Source: Roseiarcus sp963809245
Lineage (GTDB): Bacteria; Pseudomonadota; Alphaproteobacteria; Rhizobiales; Beijerinckiaceae
Direction of reading: 5' to 3'
Assembly (NCBI GenBank): GCA_963809245.1
Contig: CAWEIU010000009.1
Location: 372,001 to 436,000, forward strand
Length of the DNA stretch: 64,000 nt
In this document: piece after piece, positions 1 to 9,112 of the stretch
Layout of the letters: each line of letters starts with the position of its first letter
Position numbering within the stretch: the stretch's first letter is position 1
The notes under the pieces: model-generated
What the model was told of the DNA's origin: nothing
The model's database searches: none
Seen by the model: only the letters and a program-made list of their open reading frames with translations
Made by a program: the position numbers and the translations under genes

Positions 1-81
1 CGTCATGTCTTCGCGAGGAAGCCAGAATTGCGGCGAGCGTGCGGCCTGAGGCGGCATGCCAAAATCGGAGCGGCGCCGGAC

Positions 82-1056
82 ATGACGCAATTCGGATCGA
101 GCCCCAATTACCGCCTCGGAAGCCTGTACTCGGTCGCCACGGCCTTCCTGCTCGCGACGCAGGAGCCTTTCTCGTTCCTTGCCGCCAAGCGGCTCAACGC
201 GATGCAGTTCGTCTGCATCACGCAGATCGCTCTCCTGCTTTCCATTCCCCTGTTGCTGACGCGAAGCGTCAGTCGGCGGGACTTTTTCGCCCTCCTGTCC
301 AACCCCACCAATCTGTGGAGACTGGCGGTCATATTCGCCATCGGGCTGACGGGCCTCCTGTTGTACAATGCGGGCCTGAGCAACGCTCATCCCATCATCA
401 TCGCGGCGATCCTGAATCTGTCCCCGTTTTGGGCGGCGTTGGTGGCGAGAGTCATTTCGAAGAAGCCCATTCCCATCTCGCGGTCGATCTTCTTTGGCTG
501 TCTGGCCGGCGCCTTTGCGGGCGCGATGGCGATCCCCCTCAGTCAGATGGACAGCGGCCATATGCCGTCCCTTGCAAGCTTGGCGGAGAGCGCCCTGCAT
601 GGCAGTTGGATCTATGCGATCCCTGTTCCCATTTGCTCGGCCCTCGGGGGAACGCTGATTGGAAAATGGTTCGTGGAATATGACGAGTTGGCTGCGATCG
701 CCGCGAACTTCATGGCGTCGACGCTCGTGCTCATACCGTCCACGACATTCATTCTGTATCAGCGGGCGGAACTGCCGACCGGTGAAGCGCTGCCGATCGC
801 GCTCATGATCGTGGGAACGATCGTCGCCGCGTCGCTGGGTCGCGTTCTCTATCAGATATCCTTGAGCGTCACCGACAACGACAACGGTTTCGTTACGATG
901 TTCTTCCTGCTGGTTCCGGTGCTGACCAGCCTGATATCCCTGTCGCTGTCGTGGTGGATCCCCGACTTGCATTTCGCGGCGGGAGCGCTGTTCGCCCTGG
1001 GCTTGGTGGTGAACGCGTCGGCGCTTCTGTTGTTCTCGCTCAAATCCTGGCTGTAG
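82..1056 (+). CDS. EamA/DMT-family inner-membrane permease
   Basis: This is a hydrophobic protein of about 324 residues with roughly ten predicted membrane helices, the usual size and layout of the drug/metabolite transporter (EamA) superfamily, which has two five-helix halves. The substrate cannot be read from the sequence; relatives export amino acids, metabolites or drugs. I chose the ATG at 82 (MTQFGSS) because the frame upstream of it to position 28 is Arg-rich and not membrane-like; the upstream GTG/ATG region could still be used. It stands alone ahead of the formate dehydrogenase operon with 355 bases between them, so no functional link is implied. Family call from hydropathy pattern and general similarity, not from a diagnostic motif. 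Confidence 0.7.
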   Translation: MTQFGSSPNYRLGSLYSVATAFLLATQEPFSFLAAKRLNAMQFVCITQIALLLSIPLLLTRSVSRRDFFALLSNPTNLWRLAVIFAIGLTGLLLYNAGLSNAHPIIIAAILNLSPFWAALVARVISKKPIPISRSIFFGCLAGAFAGAMAIPLSQMDSGHMPSLASLAESALHGSWIYAIPVPICSALGGTLIGKWFVEYDELAAIAANFMASTLVLIPSTTFILYQRAELPTGEALPIALMIVGTIVAASLGRVLYQISLSVTDNDNGFVTMFFLLVPVLTSLISLSLSWWIPDLHFAAGALFALGLVVNASALLLFSLKSWL

Positions 1057-1411
1057 CAAAATCCGCCTGTTTTGATGCGGCGCACAATGAGATCGAAGAG
1101 CGACGCCAGAGTATCGCCGGTATAAACTTTAGTTTAGTTGTGGGCACTTGCTGGCGGCCCGATGGGGTGCTACCATAATACTAGAAAAATCCGGTGCTTA
1201 GGCCTTTCCGGCAGATCAACGAAGCCGCTGTTGCGCTTGAGCGCGCGGCATCGCCTCTTGCCACAACGTGCGGCATTGTGTCGCGGCGAGTTTCTTCTCG
1301 CTAAGACGTGAACGCGCGAGCGGGGGTGTTGGTCTAAATGCTCTCTCTAGTGTGAGTGAGTCGGGCCGCAGAGGCTAATCGCCAATAGAAATTCCAAAGG
1401 AGCCGTGCGAA
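1057..1411. other. Intergenic region upstream of fdnG
   Basis: 355 bases without a convincing gene. The middle (about 1120-1195) is AT-richer than its surroundings. A CACAA (1262-1266) and TTGTG (1276-1280) pair forms an inverted repeat with a 9-base spacer and could be a regulator site. A strong ribosome binding site, AAAGGAG at 1397-1403, lies nine bases before the fdnG ATG. The fdn promoter must lie here but I cannot place -35/-10 boxes with confidence. Confidence 0.4.
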
Positions 1412-4400
1412 ATGAATTTAAGTCGTCGAGGCTTCATCAAGCTCACAGGGGCCGGCTTGGCGGCCTCAACTGTCGGAGCGTTAGGCTTTGGCGTCAGCGG
1501 CGAGGCGTTCGCCGCGTCGCTTCGGCCGTTCAAGCTCGAACACGCGACCGAAACCCGCAACACCTGCACCTATTGTTCCGTCGCCTGCGGCATCCTGATC
1601 TATAGTCTCGGCGACAAGGCGAAGAACGCGGTGTCGGACATCATCCACATCGAGGGTGATCCCGATCATCCCGTCAATCGCGGCACGCTGTGCCCCAAGG
1701 GCTCGGCGCTGCTCGACATCGTGCATGCGCCGACGCGCCTGAAAGTTCCCAAGTATCGCGCGCCTGGGACCACGGAATTCAAGCCTGTCAGTTGGGACTT
1801 CGCGCTCGATCGCATCGCCACGCTGATGAAGCAGGATCGCGATGCGAACTTCATCGCCAAGAACAAGGCGGGGACGACGGTCAACCGCTGGATCTCGACG
1901 GGCATGCTGGCCGCGTCCGCGTCCTCGAGCGAGACCGCTTTTCTCACCTGGAAGGTCGCGCGCTCCTTCGGAATGTTGGTCTTCGACAATCAAGCGCGTG
2001 TCTGACACGGACCGACGGTGGCCAGTCTGGCCCCAACATTCGGTCGCGGCGCAATGACCAACACCTGGCAGGACATTAAGAACGCTAATGTCGTGCTGGT
2101 CATGGGCGGCAATGCCGCCGAAGCACATCCGTGCGGTTTCAAGTGGGTGATCGAAGCGAAGATCGAGAATCACGCCAAGCTGGTCGTGATCGATCCGCGC
2201 TTCACGCGCACCGCGTCGGTCGCCGACGTCTATGCGCCGATCCGTCCAGGAACCGACATCGCTTTTCTGAACGGCGTCATCCGCTACCTCCTGGAGAAGG
2301 ACAAGATCCAGCACGAGTACGTGCGCGCCTACTCCAACGCCAGCCTGATCGTCAAAGAGGGCTTCGGCTTCGAGGACGGGCTGTTCACAGGCTACAAGGA
2401 GGACACGCACAGCTACGACAAGTCGAGCTGGGACTACGAGCTCGACGATCAGGGCTTCGCGAAGATCGACGACACGTGGAAGGACCCGCGCTGCGTCATC
2501 AACCTTCTGCGCAAGCACGTCGATCGCTACACCCCGGAGATCGTCTCGCGCATCTGCGGCACCCCGCAAGACAAGTACCTCCAGATCTGTGAACTGTTCG
2601 CCACTACCGCGGCGCCCGACAAGGCGCTGACCAGCTTGTTCGCGCTCGGCTGGACGCAGCACTCGATCGGCTCGCAGAACATTCGCACGATGGCGATGAT
2701 CCAGCTCCTGCTGGGCAACATCGGTGTCGCCGGCGGCGGAATGAACGCGCTGCGCGGGCATTCCAACATCCAGGGTCTGACGGACATCGGCCTGATGTCG
2801 AACCTGATCCCGGGCTATATGACGCTCCCGCAAGACGCCGAGACGTCGTTCGACGCGTACATGAAGACGCGGCTGTACAAGCCGCTGCGTCCCGGGCAGA
2901 CCAGCTACTGGCAGAACTACCGGAAGTTCTTCGTCAGCTTCCAGAAGGCGATCTACGGCGACGCCGCGAAAGGCGAGAACGATTGGGCCTACGACTGGTT
3001 GCCGAAGCTCGACGTCGACGGATACGACATCCTGCGCGCCTTCGAGATGATGGATAAGGGGCAGATGAACGGTTACATCTGCCAGGGCTTCAACCCGCAG
3101 CAGGCGTTCCCGGATCGCGGCAAGATCCGCAGAAGTCTCAGCAAGCTGAAGTTCCTCGTTACGATGGATCCGCTCGACACGGAGACGTCACGGTTCTGGG
3201 AGAATTTCGGTCCGCAGAACCCGGCCGATTCCGCCACGATCCAGACCGAAGTCTTCCAACTCCCGACGACCTGCTTCGCCGAAGAAAACGGCTCGCTGGT
3301 GAATTCGGCGCGCTGGCTGCAGTGGCACTGGAAGGCTGCCGAGCCGCCGGGCGAGGCGAAGTCGGACCTCTGGATCATGTCCGGCATCTTCCATCGCATG
3401 CGCGAAAAGTACCGCAAGGACGGCGGCGCGTTCCCCGACCCGATTCTGAATCTGACCTGGAACTATACGGATCCGACCGAGCCGGATCCCGAAGAGCTGG
3501 CCAAGGAGATGAATGGTCGCGCGCTGAGCGATCTCAAGGATGCGTCGGGAGCGGTGACAGTCCGCGCCGGCCAACTCTTGGACGCGTTCGCGCAATTGCG
3601 CGACGACGGCTCGACCACGTCGGGTTGCTGGATCTTCACGGGTTGCTACACCGAGAAAGGCAACCAGATGGCGCGGCGCGACGCGAGCGACCCTCGCGAA
3701 GCGGGCATCGCGCCGGGCTGGGCCTGGGCTTGGCCGGCCAACCGGCGCATTCTCTACAACCGCGCCAGCGCCGATCTCGAGGGCAAGCCGTGGAACCCGG
3801 AGAAGCCGGTCATCGAGTGGAACGGCAGCCGCTGGGTCGGCCTCGATGTGCCCGACTACGGCCCGACGACGAAGCCGTCCGACGCCGTCGGTCCGTTCAT
3901 CATGAACGCGGAAGGCACGGGCCGTCTGTTCGCTCGCGAGCTGATGGTCGAGGGTCCGTTCCCCGAGCACTACGAGCCGTTCGAGTTGCCGGCGGAGAAC
4001 ATTCTCCATCCGAAGGTCCAATCGAATCCCGCGGCGCGCGTCTTCGCGGACGATCGTGCGGCGTTCGGCAATGTGGCGCAGTTCCCGTATGTGGCGACCA
4101 CTTATCGCCTCACCGAGCACTTCCATTTCTGGACCAAGCACGCGCTGATCAATTCGATCCTCCAGCCGGAGGAATTTGTCGAAATCGGCGAGGTTCTGGC
4201 GAACGAGAAGGGCATCGAGCAGGGCGGTTGGGTCAGGGTAGCCTCGAAGCGCGGCTTCGTCGTGTGCAAGGCCTATGTGACCAAGCGCATCAAGCCGCTG
4301 ATGGTGGACGGCAAACCTGCGCATGTGATCGGCGTGCCCCTGCACTGGGGCTTCACCGGCCAGGCGCGCAAGGGTTACGGCGCCAACACGCTGACCCCGT

Positions 4401-4483
4401 CCGTCGGCGACGCCAACTCGCAGACGCCTGAGTTCAAGGCGTTCCTCGTCAACGTCGAAAAGACCAGCGCTCCTGTGGCCTAA
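1412..4483 (+). CDS. fdnG: Selenocysteine-containing formate dehydrogenase-N/O, alpha subunit
   Basis: Catalytic molybdopterin subunit that oxidises formate to CO2 in the periplasm and feeds electrons to the beta subunit. Read through an in-frame TGA at 2003-2005 the product is 1023 residues, close to E. coli FdnG (1015). Residue 198 is the selenocysteine, in the context NQARV-Sec-HGPTVASLAPTF, which is the active-site motif of the FdnG/FdoG family. The N terminus has a twin-arginine signal (SRRGFIK, residues 4-10) with a cleavage region near residue 35, then the [4Fe-4S] cysteines 52, 55, 59 and 94. Start chosen for the AAAGGAG Shine-Dalgarno. It is followed by fdnH (10 bases) and fdnI. Gene finders that treat TGA as stop split it into 197-aa and 821-aa pieces. 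Naming fdn versus fdo is arbitrary here. Confidence 0.96.
2003..2040 (+). promoter_or_regulatory. SECIS element directing selenocysteine insertion at the fdnG UGA
   Basis: Immediately downstream of the TGA (2003-2005) the mRNA can fold into a bacterial-type SECIS: GG (2017-2018) pairs with CC (2033-2034), U2019 is bulged, GGCC (2020-2023) pairs with GGCC (2029-2032), and the apical loop is AGUCU (2024-2028). The bulged U and a GU-containing loop at this distance from the UGA are the features recognised by SelB in the E. coli fdhF/fdnG elements (established knowledge). The distance from UGA to loop is about 18 bases, as expected. Confidence 0.9.
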
Positions 4484-4493
4484 GGATACGTCG

Positions 4494-5468
4494 ATGGCAT
4501 CAGATCTACAGGCTCAGGACTACATCAGGCGTTCGGCGACGACGCTGACGCCGCCGTCTGTTCGCGACCACGAACAGGAAGTCGCGAAGCTGATCGACGT
4601 CTCCCGCTGCATCGGTTGCAAGGCATGCCAGGCCGCCTGCATGGAGTGGAACAACCTGCGGGCCGAGATAGGTTATTTCGAGGGCTCCTACGACAATCCC
4701 TCGGACTTGAACCCGTCGACCTGGACCCTGATGCGCTTCACCGAATGGGAAGACGATAAGGGCAATCTGGAGTGGCTGATCCGCAAAGACGGCTGCATGC
4801 ATTGCGAGGATCCGGGCTGTCTGAAAGCCTGCCCGGCGCCCGGCGCGATCGTGCAATACGCCAACGGCATTGTCGACTTCATCAGCGAGAACTGCATCGG
4901 CTGCGGCTATTGCGTGAAGGGTTGTCCGTTCAACATCCCACGCATCGATCCGGTCGATCACAAGTCCTACAAATGCACGCTCTGCTCGGACCGCGTCACC
5001 GTCGGTCTCGAGCCGGCCTGCGTCAAAGCCTGCCCGACCGGGGCGATCATGTTCGGCTCGAAGACGGACATGACCACGTGGGCCGGCGAGCGCGTCGACG
5101 AGCTCAAATCGCGCGGCTTCGCCAATGCCGGCCTCTACGACCCGCCCGGCGTCAGCGGCACCCATGTGATGTATGTGCTGCATCACGCCGATCGTCCCTC
5201 ACTCTATGCGGGACTGCCCGACAAGCCGCGGATCGATCCGTTGGTCGGGATTTGGAAGGGTGTCATCAAGCCGGTGGCGCTGGCAGGCTTGGCTCTCACG
5301 GCGGCGGCGGGATTCTTCCACTGGGTCACCGCGGGACCGAACGAGGTCGAGCCCGAGGACGAGGTGAAAGGCCGCAGTCTTCTGGAGAAAGAAGCGGAAG
5401 GCCGCAGTGCTGTGGAGAAGGATGCGAAAGGCGGTAGTCTTCCGGAGAAAGAGGATCACGCGTCATGA
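4494..5468 (+). CDS. fdnH: Formate dehydrogenase iron-sulfur (beta) subunit
   Basis: Electron-transfer subunit linking FdnG to the membrane cytochrome. It is 324 residues with four ferredoxin-type cysteine clusters, e.g. CIGCKACQAAC (near residue 38), CMHCEDPGCLKACP, CIGCGYCVKGCP and CTLCSDRV...CVKACP, followed by one membrane helix around residues 250-280 that anchors it, as in E. coli FdnH. The ATG at 4494 has AAGGA seven bases upstream. The stop overlaps the fdnI start (ATGA). Odd feature: the last 35 residues are a charged tail built from three copies of a 10-residue unit (GRSLLEKEAE-like) encoded by a 30-base tandem repeat; the E. coli homologue has no such repeat as far as I know. Confidence 0.94.
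   Translation: MASDLQAQDYIRRSATTLTPPSVRDHEQEVAKLIDVSRCIGCKACQAACMEWNNLRAEIGYFEGSYDNPSDLNPSTWTLMRFTEWEDDKGNLEWLIRKDGCMHCEDPGCLKACPAPGAIVQYANGIVDFISENCIGCGYCVKGCPFNIPRIDPVDHKSYKCTLCSDRVTVGLEPACVKACPTGAIMFGSKTDMTTWAGERVDELKSRGFANAGLYDPPGVSGTHVMYVLHHADRPSLYAGLPDKPRIDPLVGIWKGVIKPVALAGLALTAAAGFFHWVTAGPNEVEPEDEVKGRSLLEKEAEGRSAVEKDAKGGSLPEKEDHAS
5366..5455 (+). repeat. Three tandem 30-base repeats inside the 3' end of fdnH
   Basis: Units 5366-5395, 5396-5425 and 5426-5455 share the pattern (G/A)AAGGC(C/G)G(C/T)AGT...GGAGAA(A/G)GA and keep the reading frame, giving KGRSLLEKEA / EGRSAVEKDA / KGGSLPEKED. The unit has diverged at several positions, so it is not a very recent slippage product. Confidence 0.9.
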
Positions 5469-6118
5469 GCCATCACAAGGGCACGCTGACCCGCAACAAC
5501 GCGGCGGCTCGCATCAACCACTGGATCACCGGCGGCTGCTTCGTGCTGTTGCTGTTGTCCGGCCTTGCGATGTTCCACCCCTTGATGTTCCCGCTTACGG
5601 AACTCTTCGGCGGCGGCCAATGGACTCGCGCGGCGCATCCGTGGTTCGGCGTCGTGCTGATGCTGAGCTATCTCGGGCTCATCGTGCAGTTCTGGCGCGA
5701 CAACCTCCCCAGCCGCGACGACGTCGCGTGGTTGGGCGCCATTGATCGCGTCCTAGTGAACGAGGAGGAGGGCGTCCCCGAAGTCGCTCGTTTCAACGCG
5801 GGTCAGAAGTTCGTCTTCTGGTCGATGACGCTGCTCGTTCCGGTGCTGTTCGTGACGGGTCTTGCGATCTGGGAGGTCTATTTCTCGACCTACACCTCGA
5901 TCGAGACGCAGCGGATCGCGGTTCTGATCCATTCTCTGGCGGCGATCGGCGCCATCCTGGTGTGGATCGTTCACGTCTACGCCGCGCTCTGGGTGAAGGG
6001 CTCGATCCGGGCCATGACCCAGGGCTACGTCACCCCCGGCTGGGCGTGGCGCCACCATCGCAAATGGCTGCGAAGGCTCGCAGAGACCGGTTCGACCGGC
6101 CCGACTCCGCGCGCCTAA
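5465..6118 (+). CDS. fdnI: Formate dehydrogenase cytochrome b556 (gamma) subunit
   Basis: Membrane-anchoring di-haem cytochrome b of 217 residues that passes formate-derived electrons to the quinone pool. Four membrane helices are visible with conserved histidines in the expected places (NHWITGG near the N terminus, HPWFGV, HSLAAIGA and IVHVYAALW). Its ATG overlaps the fdnH stop as ATGA, so the two are translationally coupled. Length matches E. coli FdnI (217 residues). Confidence 0.93.
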   Translation: MSHHKGTLTRNNAAARINHWITGGCFVLLLLSGLAMFHPLMFPLTELFGGGQWTRAAHPWFGVVLMLSYLGLIVQFWRDNLPSRDDVAWLGAIDRVLVNEEEGVPEVARFNAGQKFVFWSMTLLVPVLFVTGLAIWEVYFSTYTSIETQRIAVLIHSLAAIGAILVWIVHVYAALWVKGSIRAMTQGYVTPGWAWRHHRKWLRRLAETGSTGPTPRA

Positions 6119-6151
6119 AGAGCGCGCTGCTGTTAGGTTGACGCAGAGGAT

Positions 6152-6179
6152 CCCTTCTCCCCGCTAGCGGGGAGAGGGA
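6152..6179. repeat. Intergenic palindrome (GGGGAGA family)
   Basis: A perfect 20-base palindrome at 6156-6175 (TCTCCCCGC/TAGC centre) between fdnI and fdhE. The same GGGAGAAGG-type hairpin recurs at 12245-12377, 31773-31886, 51068-51094 and 62623-62783. It has no downstream T-run, so a role as an intrinsic terminator is not supported; it may modulate fdhE expression or be a scattered repeat. Confidence 0.7.
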
Positions 6180-6226
6180 GTCTCGCCGATTATATCTAAC
6201 AGCAGCAAGCGCTAAAGGATGAGTTC

Positions 6227-7156
6227 GTGAGACAAGGCGAAGTTGCTCCCAAGGGGTCATGGACCGGAAATCCGCTCGGCGGCGTCAAGGCGCCGGAGCC
6301 GCTGATCCTGCCCGATCCAACGGCGCGTTTCGATCGCACCGCCGGGCGCCTCGAGGCGCTCTCGGCGGGGCATCCGATGGCCGATTGGCTCCGGTTCGTG
6401 GCGCAATTGTCGCACGCCCAGCATGTCGCGGCCGGGAAGCTCGGCCCTTTGCGGGCGCCGGAAGCGGCCGCGGTCGCCCAGGCGGTCGAGGCGCGCATGC
6501 CGCCGCTCGCCGCGGACGGCCATCGGCGCGATCCGATCTGGCGCGACGGCCTCGCTGTGATGCTCGACAGTCTCGAAGCCGGCGAAGCGCCTGCGCCAGC
6601 GCGCGAAGCGATGGCGAATCTGCGCAACCGCGGGGCAGACGGTCTCGAGAGCCTCGCCGACGCTTTCCTGCAAGGCGGCGTTGAGCCGGCCGACGCCGGC
6701 GCGGCGCTCTATGTCGCCGGCGCGTTGCAGGTCTATTTCACCCGGCTCGCCGCCGAACTGAGCGCTTCCGAGCTGCGGCTCCTTCCCGAGCGCGGCCTAT
6801 GCCCCTGCTGTGGCTCGCCGCCCGTTTCGGGCGTCATCACCGCCTCGGGCAGCACGCCTGGCGTTCGCTATCTCTATTGCTCGCTCTGCGGCACGGCGTG
6901 GAACCATGTGCGGGCGCTGTGCATCACCTGCGGCGAGTCGCGCTCGCTGTCATTGAAGAGCATCGAAGGCGAGAGCGGCGCGGTGAAAGCCGAGACTTGC
7001 GACGAGTGCCACACCTACGCCAAGTCGCTCTATCAGGCGCAGGATATGAAGGTCGATCCCGTCGCGGACGACCTCGCGACCTTGGGCTTGGACATCATGG
7101 TCGCCGAAGCCGGTTGGGCTCGCCATGCGCCCAATCCCTTGCTGCTGGTCGGCTGA
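6227..7156 (+). CDS. fdhE: Formate dehydrogenase accessory protein FdhE
   Basis: Cytoplasmic Tat-proofreading and maturation factor for the respiratory formate dehydrogenase, 309 residues, the family's normal size. The C-terminal half carries the rubredoxin-like CxxC pairs that define FdhE: CPCCGSPP, CSLCGTAW, CITCGES and CDECHTY. The GTG start at 6227 has AAAGGA eight bases upstream. It lies 108 bases after fdnI in the same direction, consistent with an fdnGHI-fdhE unit. The fdhD sulfur-transfer gene, also needed for such enzymes, is not in the window. Confidence 0.92.
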   Translation: MRQGEVAPKGSWTGNPLGGVKAPEPLILPDPTARFDRTAGRLEALSAGHPMADWLRFVAQLSHAQHVAAGKLGPLRAPEAAAVAQAVEARMPPLAADGHRRDPIWRDGLAVMLDSLEAGEAPAPAREAMANLRNRGADGLESLADAFLQGGVEPADAGAALYVAGALQVYFTRLAAELSASELRLLPERGLCPCCGSPPVSGVITASGSTPGVRYLYCSLCGTAWNHVRALCITCGESRSLSLKSIEGESGAVKAETCDECHTYAKSLYQAQDMKVDPVADDLATLGLDIMVAEAGWARHAPNPLLLVG

Positions 7157-7180
7157 ACAGCAGCCGAAGCGGACCGCTCC

Positions 7181-7270
7181 GTCATTGCGAGCGGAGCGAA
7201 GCAATCCAGTGGCGCCGCCGACGCAAGCGGAAAAATGGATTGCTTCGTCGCTCACGCTCCTCGCAATGAC
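7181..7270. repeat. 90-base inverted-repeat element, copy 1
   Basis: Begins GTCATTGCGA and ends TCGCAATGAC; GAGCGGAGCGAAGCAATCCA on the left is mirrored by TGGATTGCTTCG...GCTC on the right, so the unit folds into a long hairpin. A second copy is at 22840-22930 with the same core (GCAAGCGGAAAAATGG). The DNA from about 7276 to 7375 resembles a decayed third copy (GAAGCAATCCGTG, CTGGACTGCTTGG). Confidence 0.85.
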
Positions 7271-7384
7271 GATCTAAGGCGTTCTGCATTGGCCCGGAGT
7301 TTTCCTCACGTGGAGCGCAGCAACGAAGCAATCCGTGCCGCCGACGGCTTCTGGACTGCTTGGCGTCATTCGCAACCGAGGGCG

Positions 7385-8968
7385 TCAGGCTGCTATTCCC
7401 TGGTATCGGAACTCGGTCATCATCCCGGTCTCCATATGATAGAGATTGTGGCAGTGGAACGCCCACCGGCCCGGGTTGTCGGCATCGAAGGCGATGCGGA
7501 CTCGGCCGTTCGGCGCCACGAGGACGGTGTCACGAATGGCGCCGTTCAACGCCCGCCCGTCGATCGCTACGACCTGGAAAACGTGACCGTGAAGATGCAT
7601 CGGGTGCGCCATCATCGATCGATTGACCAATTCGATCTCGACGCGTTGACCCTTGTTCAGCATCAACGGGATGATATTCGGCCAGTACTCGCCGTTCATC
7701 GACCACGCATAGGGCCTCATTGCGCCGTCGAGCGCGATGGTGCGGACGATGTCGGCGCGGCGTGCCGGTAAAGGCGTCGCGGCGGTAAGTCGCGCCTCCA
7801 GCGAATTGTCGACCGGCCCCGCCGCTTGTGCGCCATCATCCGCGATCCGCGAAACGGGCGCGCCTGAAGCGGCGAGGATGATGCCGGTCTGGCGCGCCGA
7901 GCCTTCCAAACGCGCGAGAATTGGGAACGCGCCGGCCGCCGGGAGATCGATCAGGATATCGAGTTGCTGCGCCATCGAGATCGGAAAAAGCCTGCCCGGG
8001 GCCGGCTGCGAGGCATGGCCGTCGGTCGCCACCACACGGCCGGTGAGTTCGCCGAGATCGATCCAGAACTGGCTCGACGACGCGCCGTTGATGACGCGCA
8101 ACCGAACCCTGCCGCCACGGTCCACTCGCACGATCTCCGGGTCGGCGAGAGTGCGGTCGTTGGCGAGGAAGGCGTCGAATTGAACGTCGTTCAGATCCAT
8201 CCCCGCCTTTGCATAGCCTTGCATGTCCATGGCGCCCATGCCTTTCGTCGCCGGGGCAGGGGCCTTTGACATGCTCATCCCCGGCATCGCCATTCCTGGC
8301 TTGCCTTGGCCGGCCACAGAACTCCCAGCGCCCTCGCTTCCTTGCGCGACGCTGTGCGCGTCGGCGACGCTCGCGCCGGTAAGGCCGGCGAGCAGCTCAT
8401 CGGGGCTGCGAAAGCTGAAGTCGTGCAGCATGAGAACGATGTCCTGCCGATCCTCGTGCAGGTTCGCCACATCGTCGACGATGAGCGGGGCGGTCAGCAG
8501 GCTTTGCTCCTGCATGGCGTGATGCGAATGCATCCAGTAGGTCCCGGAAATCGGCGCGTAGTCGTAGCTCGCTGCGGCGCCGTTGGGGATGGCCGGAGTT
8601 TGTGGCCATGGAAAACCGTCCTGCCTCCAGGGCGGCAACTGGCCGTGCCAATGGATCACGGTGGGTTCGCCTGTTTCATTTGCGAGATCGAACCGGAACC
8701 GCTCGCCGGCGGCGAGGTGAAGTCCGGGCCGTCCGTTCGGTCCCACAAGGCCGAAAACCCGCGCAGGCCGGCCGTTCACCTCCAAAATGCGCGTTCCAGC
8801 AGTCAGCCGGGGGGCCGGGGAGCCTGCGGCCTGCGCTTTCGTGGACAAGGTCGCCGCGGCCAGCGCGCCGCCAAGAAAGCCGCGACGGGAGATGGCGCCG
8901 ACCTTGCCGTCGCCACCCTCGCGCGTCCCGGCTCCGCAATCGTCAAGCGGGTTATGATGTCGGATCAT
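7385..8968 (-). CDS. Multicopper oxidase, CopA-like, Tat-exported
   Basis: Periplasmic copper enzyme of about 527 residues. It has a Tat signal (SRRGFLGG near residue 28) and all four copper-binding blocks: HWHG, HSHH, HPMHLHGH and HCHNLYHMETGM. The middle contains a methionine-rich stretch (GMAMPGMSMS, then GMGAMDMQG), typical of CopA/PcoA copper-resistance oxidases that oxidise or bind Cu(I). The frame is open to 9100; I chose the ATG at 8968 because GAGGA sits seven bases upstream, whereas the next upstream ATG (8992) has its GGAGG too close. It lies 144 bases after the permease gene on the same strand. Copper tolerance is an inference from the family. Confidence 0.9.
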   Translation of the reverse strand: MIRHHNPLDDCGAGTREGGDGKVGAISRRGFLGGALAAATLSTKAQAAGSPAPRLTAGTRILEVNGRPARVFGLVGPNGRPGLHLAAGERFRFDLANETGEPTVIHWHGQLPPWRQDGFPWPQTPAIPNGAAASYDYAPISGTYWMHSHHAMQEQSLLTAPLIVDDVANLHEDRQDIVLMLHDFSFRSPDELLAGLTGASVADAHSVAQGSEGAGSSVAGQGKPGMAMPGMSMSKAPAPATKGMGAMDMQGYAKAGMDLNDVQFDAFLANDRTLADPEIVRVDRGGRVRLRVINGASSSQFWIDLGELTGRVVATDGHASQPAPGRLFPISMAQQLDILIDLPAAGAFPILARLEGSARQTGIILAASGAPVSRIADDGAQAAGPVDNSLEARLTAATPLPARRADIVRTIALDGAMRPYAWSMNGEYWPNIIPLMLNKGQRVEIELVNRSMMAHPMHLHGHVFQVVAIDGRALNGAIRDTVLVAPNGRVRIAFDADNPGRWAFHCHNLYHMETGMMTEFRYQGIAA

Positions 8969-9112
8969 CGCGATATCCTCGTCCAAGCTCATGACCTCCA
9001 GATGGGTTCCCCATCGGTTGCGTCCTATGTCCGAATGGATCATTCGAGTGGCTGAGCGGATCAATATCGAGCGATCCGCCTGAGCCCTGCGCGGCCGCAA
9101 TTGCAGCAGCTT

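Noticed and set aside
1138..1156. Sigma-54 promoter before fdnG (GGGCACTTGCTGG)
   Set aside because: GG and GC elements are present but the spacing between them is too short for the -24/-12 consensus.
1481..2833. 450-codon minus-strand frame opposite fdnG
   Set aside because: Antisense to FdnG and its SECIS; composition is that of a high-GC shadow.
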